DNA of 64,000 bases from Halictus rubicundus (taxonomy: Eukaryota > Arthropoda > Insecta > Hymenoptera > Halictidae), in NCBI RefSeq assembly GCF_050948215.1, contig NC_135164.1, positions 8,933,116-8,997,115 of the forward strand, read 5' to 3'. The position numbers were made by a program, and so were the translations under genes. The notes under the pieces are model-generated. The model was not told the DNA's origin and searched no databases. It worked only from the letters and a program-made list of their open reading frames with translations. Position 1 is the stretch's first letter; each line of letters starts with the position of its first letter. Of the stretch, positions 58,077 through 64,000 are shown in pieces.

Positions 58077-59007
58077 ATGTCGACACATTACGGATATCCG
58101 GAGCCAGTGTACAGACTGGTAAGCGACAGTGATCGGTTCCGTGTACCCTCTGTCTTTCGTCTACCGTCCCCAGTTCCGGTCAGCATCCGCGCGGTTCTTT
58201 AAGAAATGCAAATCGACTCGAAAGAAAAGAATTTCCCGTCGGCAGCCTAGTCATTCGCAACAATAGGAGCTGGTTTCTCCGACTGCGACAGTTTTCCTGC
58301 CCCGAAAAGAATACTAATTTATTCGCTGTGACGACGAAAGGCGTTACCGCTCGTGTTTCGCTTCCCTTGGACCTTGTAGGAGGCATTTTCCAAATAGGCG
58401 GGTAATGTATTCCACCTTATTCTTGCAAACATCCGTTAGTATAGCGGCGACCGTGAAAAAGCTTTGTTCGAAACTCGGGAAGGTGGGAAAGAGTAGAACA
58501 ACGTGTGTCTAAACGAATCGTTGCGATTATCGTTGCAGGTGGAGGAGTTCGAAGGTTACGGTTACGGTTACACGCGAACTGGCAACGTGCCGCTACAAGA
58601 ATTACCGGCGGCGAAATACTACGAGAACAACGCAGCGAAACTATACCCGGAATCGAGCCATCAAGGCTATCGAGAGGAGAACAGCTGGTGGGTGCCGGAG
58701 GAGAGCGACGAAGATCCAGAGATAAAGGACCGTGATAAGGACGTAGCGGTGGCGGGTGAGCTGGCTTGCCTCGCGGGTTACATGGCGGGGTACTTGAAGG
58801 CGGCGGGTGCCCCTTGCGCCCCGACCGGTAGTCCTCAGTACCACCCTCACAGTCATCCGGCAATGGGGGTTGGAACTCATCCGCATCCGCATTCTCACCC
58901 GCATCCAGGAGGACCTCATCCTGGACTACACTCGCCGTTCACTCTCGCAACGCACGGTCATCCGCATCCGCACCCGCTCGAGCATGGACTCGCCGCATTC
59001 CCGCAAG
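58077..59007 (+). CDS. otd: Orthodenticle/ocelliless (OTX-family homeobox) 5' coding exons, partial
   Basis: Exon 1 (58077-58118, MSTHYGYPEPVYRL) and exon 2 (58539-59007) join in phase 0 and give 170 residues before a phase-1 donor (CAAG|GTATGT). Exon 2 contains MAGYLKAAG, resembling the OTX N terminus (fly MAAGFLKS, vertebrate MMSYLKQ). A His/Pro/Gly-rich stretch (HPHPHSHPHPGGPHPG) and LEHGLAAFPQ follow, resembling the fly sequence just before the homeodomain (LEAVGFSQG). Orthodenticle is a K50 homeodomain activator that patterns the head, ocelli and photoreceptors. The homeodomain is not in the window and must lie in exons beyond 64 kb. The upstream 95 residues are acidic and Tyr-rich and extend the usual N terminus; the ATG at 58782 could be an alternative start. 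Identification rests on the short N-terminal motifs and the exon boundary, so another His-rich homeobox gene is not excluded. Confidence 0.7.
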
Positions 59008-59184
59008 GTATGTCCTCTCTAATCATTTACACCCTAATTCTTACGCGAGGGTACGAATACCGAGACCTGTCGCGGAAGCTGAGAGAGCATCGATCGGAGC
59101 GGCGATATATTATTGGTCGACTGCTAAGTGTAGCTCTTCTCGCGATCTAGCTTTACCAAATTGATCGAGAATTAATTCGATTAA

Positions 59185-59473
59185 TTAACCCTTTGCACTC
59201 GACGCTATTTTCATTCTCAAACTAAATTTTTCTTCCGTCGTAGAATATTTTCATTCTAAAACTAAATTTTTCTTGCGTCTTAGAATATTTACATTTTATT
59301 CATACGAGACCGATTCGATTTCCACATATAATATTTAAATGTTTAGTAATCTATTGAATACAAATTTTGTGATGTAACAAATATTTTGTAATATTTTTTG
59401 TAATTTCCTTGAAATATTGCCACAACAATTTCCAGTGGTGCTTCAGAGTCACCACTCGAGTGCTAAGGGTTAA
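59185..59473. mobile_element. TTAA-flanked MITE-like element, copy A
   Basis: TTAACCCTTTGCACTCGA at the left and the complement of the right end (TTAACCCTTAGCACTCGA) match at 17 of 18 bases. The unit is 289 bp and AT-rich. Inside the left half a ~41-bp segment is directly repeated in tandem (about 59206-59287). Confidence 0.85.
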
Positions 59474-61775
59474 TTCAATTGAGAATGATTTGAGAATTAG
59501 TTATTTCAACGGAAATATATATTTTAGAATGCTAGGAAAGTTGTAGAGAAACTTGTAGGTATTTGCTACGTGTATCTCTACTTCGCGTTACATGTATCTC
59601 GCAATAGCTCGAGCGGTTCGACGAAGAAAACAAACAAATTTGTCGGGTGTGACTGGAATAGAGCGACGCGGTCAATGTGTTCGTACCCTAACATGCGAAT
59701 AAGGTTAGCAAGTAGTTTGAGACATGTTATGCAAGATGACGGCCAGCAAGTTGAACTCGCATGCGACCAGAGTTGCCAGCGTAGAGTCTTTACGTTCTCC
59801 CTCCATCAAATTTCCCTTTCGCGACTCTCCGAGAGTCGTCGCCAGTGTCGTCAGAGGCGAATCGAGCCGCATGTAGTAGTAGAGGGGGAAGCATTTCGAG
59901 GAGAATAGCCTGCCTGGAAACCCTGTACGCAGGGTCCATTGTAATAGTGGTAGCTGTTTCTCAAGGTCATAAAAATCGGAGCCGACTCCCTTAAGCTGCA
60001 TAATTACCAGTACCAGTTTCGCTAGTTTCTATTATCACCGCAAAACAATGAGGTTTCGATGAGATGCACGAATACTTGGTTTACCTTCTTCCAAGTACTC
60101 GTGAATAAACTGTAGATTTTATGCATTTATGACTATTTTCCAGCCAGATTACTTTAAATACTCTCGCAAGAAATTTTCGCAATTTATTTGCCAGTATTCG
60201 CACCTCTAAATTCATGTTGCTAGTTCACCGTGTCGCATAATTCGCGTTCGAACGAGTCGCGCGAACAGCTTTAGGGGTTGCTGCGGGTAACGCATTCGGG
60301 GAGGTGTTGAGCATTCGTGCAGGTGCATTCTTCGAGGAGGAATCGTGAGGTGGCGGTAGTTGTAGGGTCGCGGGTGTTCTCACAACAATTGAAACTATTT
60401 TCATTTTTCCGTCGAACGAATTGAACTGTTCTATCTTGTTGAAGAGGAGAAGCTAGACGTTCGCGGGATCCATTTTTGAACGTTCGATGAAAGGAAAGTT
60501 GGAGGCTAACGAGAATATAAATTGCCGTATTATCCGGTTAATAATTAGCCTCGCGATCTTTTGACTCGTTCTCGACGAGCGTTTTTAAACGATCTCGATG
60601 AATAGCGAGCCGTTCGTTGTTGCGCGTGTTTCTTTGAAATTTAAGTGGATGCGTCGGATATCTATCCGATATGTAATCTTAACAGACGAGAGATTAATAA
60701 GGGCAAAACGGCGGCCGATTGATTTATTCACCGACAGCGAACGTATCGCGCGTCGCGTTCGTCCCACGGTTAAGCTTTCGAACTCATCGTTCGTTTGTTC
60801 GGCGAATGATGCATGTTCCTTGCATTTCACGAATCGCACGGGGTATGTACGTTATCTCGCAGTAAAAGTATTTGCTCTGTCCGCCGTGGTAGCTATTATT
60901 GATTGTCATGCAAATCGATGCATCGACTGAAGCCGTACGAGGCCGAAGCAAACTCCGGGGCTTCTCAACTATATAGCCGGCTCGTATCGTTCTGTGGCGG
61001 ACGTTCGAATGCATTTCTCTTCGACGGCACCTTTAAAGCACCGGCAGGTTTTTCCATTCGAAAATTTCGAATGCATTTCGATCGATCCGGGTCGGAACAG
61101 GCCACTCGTAAATTCTGATCACAATGCCAGCACGGACTTCTCTTCCAATCGGCGGGCGCGATACGCGCGTCGTAAATTCCGATTCTCCGCAGAAACCGAA
61201 CGCTTCCGGTTTGATTTTTCGCTCGACCTTCCGATTTCGAGGCGACCGGTTTTCCATGGTTTTCCCGTTGCTCGCGCGCTTTTAATCGTCCGGGGCTTGC
61301 GTTTCTCGTTTGCAAAAATTCGCTCAGGTCCATGAAAAAAAAGCAGCTCTCTGCCAGGCTTTCGAAACGTCAAACGCGAAATGTACTTGTTCGTTTGCAA
61401 GTCGGTAACGAATAATGGATTTCATCGTGTATTTTCCAAGATCCTTTTGTGCGGAGCTTTGCGCCGCTACCGCAATACGGCTTCGCGTAAAAAACACGTT
61501 CGCGTTGCACAACGCGAAATGCATGGCCGGACCGTTAACACGGGGGATATCAATCAAGTGGCCGATACACCGTTAACAGTTCGAGCATTCCTATTTTCTG
61601 CCGTATCGAAATCGAACGTCGAGCACAGCTTTTCGACGATATAGCGGTCGAGGCGCGATTCTCACTCGAATAGGAGATCATCGATTCGTCGGGTAATTCT
61701 CCGAATTGAATTTCCGGTTGTACAAGGGTGCACCAAAGTCTGTGACAATAGGAGTCCACCGACTCAAAATTTATA

Positions 61776-62008
61776 ATAACCCTCAGCACTCGAATGGTGA
61801 CTGTAAAGCACCACTAAAAATTGCTGTATCATTATTCAAAATATTTTTAATGTATTCGATAAATTACTAAACATTTCAGTATTGTAGGAATAAATTGCAC
61901 CATTCTCGAATGTATAACATGAAAAATACATGTATAGAAGGGAAATATTCTAGGACGGAAGAAATGTTTCGTTTTGGTGTTAAAATAGCTTCGAGTGCAA
62001 AGGGATAA
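61776..62008. mobile_element. TTAA-type MITE-like element, copy B (inverted relative to A)
   Basis: The left end AACCCTCAGCACTCGAATGG followed by TGACTGTAAAGCACCACT matches the reverse complement of copy A's right end over about 40 bases. The right end CTTCGAGTGCAAAGGGATAA matches the complement of A's left end. The TTAA sites are decayed (ATAA), so it is older. Confidence 0.8.
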
Positions 62009-62331
62009 TTCGAGTTCCACCGTATACGAATTTCTCAGCGGGTCGAAATAGGTCACGGAAGTAATGCCGACGTATTCGGGATCCGGTGAAATGCGTGCAG
62101 GAACCGCAACGCTTGGCCGCGGGTGTGTTCGGCGTGCGGTTCCTCTCGCGTCCGCGTGAATTTCTTTGCTGATTGTCGAGCGGTCCTATTCGGCGGTCTA
62201 AAGTAGCTCGTTAAAACCGGAAGCGCACCCTCTGTGCGTGCACCGCGTTCTCTGTGCCATCTTTTTCCGCGGTGGTTTGAAAGAGGGCCGGAGAACCGCG
62301 CGCGGAAAGAGGAAGAGAAAGAGAGCGAAGA

Positions 62332-62362
62332 GAGTCGAGTCGAGTCGAGTCGAGTCGAGTCG
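62332..62362. repeat. GAGTC pentanucleotide tandem repeat
   Basis: Six consecutive copies of GAGTC. Confidence 0.9.
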
Positions 62363-63131
62363 GGCAAGAGGGTGGTCGGAGGGGGCTGGAATGCCCCAGC
62401 GAAGAAGAGCAGAGAGAACCATGAGAGTAAGCCGCTTATCAGGGTGGCAGCAGGCACTATAGGTCCAACCAACGCAGATAGGTGGGTTTCCATGGAAACA
62501 CGGATCTGTCCGTTAGGTCCCTACGTACCCACGTCCAGCCGCCTATCCGTTGTAGGCGTATCCGCTACATGAAAAGCCGCGGAACGAGAGAGGAATCGAG
62601 AGTGTTTCTGCCTTCGTTCGTTTTCGCGTTCACGGCAAGGTTCGCGCCGTGGACCGGACAAGATCTAGCCGTACAACGAAAATTCGACTGTTCGACCAGG
62701 TAGAACGCGACCGACGATGCCACCGTATTCGATACACGAGGAACAAACGGAATAGTCGCGTGCGTACAAAGAGAAAGTTCGTGTCGTCGGATCCTCCAGT
62801 TCGGGAACGGTTTCGAGTCGCGCGTCTCTGTTTATTTTATTATGCAATCGTACACTGTGCGCGCGGTACACGGGGGGAGGGGGTCGTGTTTCGCCGGAAA
62901 GCAGAGAGACACACCGCTCATAGCTCAGGGGCGGAACGGACCGGAGGGTGCGAAAAAGAAGGGTGTCGAAACGTTGTCGTTAACGCGCCGAGGTTTCTGC
63001 CCCGATGTTTTCGGGGACAGTGTCGAAGCCGCCGGGTACGTGGGAATCGCGTCACATGCCTCGCCCTTTTCTCATTCGACTACTGCTATTTGTTGTCGCA
63101 GAGAAATTGCCCGTCCACTTAACTTCCTCCG

Positions 63132-63154
63132 CCTCTCTCTCTCTCTCTCTCTCT
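63132..63154. repeat. CT dinucleotide tract
   Basis: About 11 CT units. Confidence 0.8.
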
Positions 63155-63266
63155 TGCGCCGCGCAAACACACCCCCAGACTCCTCTCGCTTCTTTTCTCC
63201 GTTCGATTGATAATTTCGATCCTCATCGACGAGCGAGTGTCGTCGATTATCCGCGCGATCGGGACT

Positions 63267-63425
63267 TTAATCCTTTGCACTCTCGACTGGCGACTCTCGA
63301 ACGCTGTTAAAATTGTTCAGAATATTGTTTACTAGATTTGTATTTGAAGAATAGAAATAAAATCGTGTAAGACGGAAATATTCCAAGTCGAAAGAAACGT
63401 TCGGTTTTAGAGTGCGAAGGATTAA
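63267..63425. mobile_element. TTAA-flanked MITE-like element, copy C (internally deleted)
   Basis: TTAATCCTTTGCACTC at the left pairs with GAGTGCGAAGGATTAA at the right (15 of 16). The interior (GACGGAAATATTCCAAG, then AAGAAACGTTCGGTTTTAG) resembles copy B in the same orientation, but the unit is only 159 bp. Confidence 0.78.
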
Positions 63426-64000
63426 TTTTACGGTCCGTCCCTGGATCGCGATGAGACGGTTGATGAGGGAGCTCGTCGACTCTCGATGGAATTGCAATCG
63501 GTCGATTAGGCGTCAGGTTAAGGGCGGCACGTGGCGGCAACACGTGCACACCCATCGTCGTTACGAAGTGGCCACAAAACGGCGAGAAGGGAACACGGGA
63601 AAATCCACTCGGGAGAAATCTTAGTTGGCGTCGTTGAGTAAATTGAGTAGGTGGACCGGGCCGGGTCGGGCCGGTGTCGTTGTCGTTTCCCGAGCACAGG
63701 GGTTCGAATATACCGGTCGCCGGGCCTAATTGCAGGATAAACACTCGAGTCTGAGTGAAATATCACGTACAACGATATCGATACCACCGTCTGCTTGTTT
63801 TCTTTTCTTTCCTCGTTTTTTTCTAACGCGCTCATCGAGCCTAAAATTCATTTTCCCGAAATTTTTCCACGTTACGAAATAGGAAAGTAGGTTCCCGGGA
63901 GGGGAGGTACGTATGTAGGTGGAGGCCTATCGAAAAGGAAGCGAATGAAAAAGGCATCGGTTGGAAGTCGGTAACACGAAGCTTATCCTCTTACTCGGTT

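Larger units (their letters stand above)
59008..64000 (+). other. First large orthodenticle intron (continues past the window)
   Basis: No exon with TRKQRRERTTF-type homeodomain sequence is found in any frame. The intron holds three related TTAA-flanked elements, a GAGTC repeat and a CT tract. Remaining short frames on both strands have no family signature. Confidence 0.55.

Noticed and set aside
63655..63735. Possible tRNA because of GGTTCGAATATACC near 63.7 kb
   Set aside because: The B-box-like string lacks a matching A box and acceptor stem; no cloverleaf can be drawn.
59008..64000. Search for the orthodenticle homeodomain exon
   Set aside because: No TRKQRRERTTF or WFKNRRAK-like translation was found in the remaining 5 kb; the exon must lie outside the window.

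Overview
The window is insect nuclear DNA, most likely from a hymenopteran and probably a bee. The evidence is spliced genes with short introns (about 60-600 nt), a single-exon Hsp90 CDS behind a 5'-UTR intron, an insect miR-9a hairpin, many short TTAA-flanked inverted-repeat elements, and strong base-composition heterogeneity. The species assignment is inference. All six protein-coding genes whose reading frames could be followed from end to end, the 5' part of a seventh, and the microRNA lie on the + strand.

Layout. 1-3.7 kb: edge low-complexity repeat, no certain protein gene, and the mir-9a hairpin at about 3.03-3.12 kb. 5.3-8.4 kb: Hsp90 (Hsp83-type) with two heat-shock-element arrays, TATA box, initiator and 5'-UTR intron. 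8.9-9.6 kb: KGD4/MRPS36, a small subunit of the 2-oxoglutarate dehydrogenase complex, whose last intron appears to be GC-AG. 10.4-15.0 kb: ric-3, the nicotinic receptor chaperone, with an unusual 354-nt symmetrical cassette exon and a very acidic tail. 16.9-17.5 kb: IMMP2L (inner mitochondrial membrane peptidase subunit 2). ITFG2 (KICSTOR subunit) follows at 17.5-19.7 kb, its ATG only 10 nt after the IMMP2L stop. 20.8-24.5 kb: an eight-exon SLC5A-family sodium-coupled solute transporter. 24.5-58 kb: about 33 kb of GC- and CpG-richer DNA with no convincing protein-coding gene, full of GA/CT tracts and GC-rich pentanucleotide repeats. 58.1-59.0 kb: two 5' coding exons that I identify as the N terminus of orthodenticle/ocelliless (OTX family). 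The homeodomain exons are not seen before 64 kb, so the following intron is at least 5 kb.

How it fits together: the left half is a compact cluster of housekeeping and neuronal genes in AT-rich DNA. The right half looks like the regulatory domain of a developmental transcription factor. Mobile DNA is mainly short MITE-like elements with TTAA at each end, including three related copies in the orthodenticle intron and one element nested inside another near 50.5 kb. I saw no bacterial, viral or CRISPR-like system. The most interesting items are the ric-3 cassette exon, the IMMP2L-ITFG2 junction, the N-terminal extension of orthodenticle and the nested TTAA elements.
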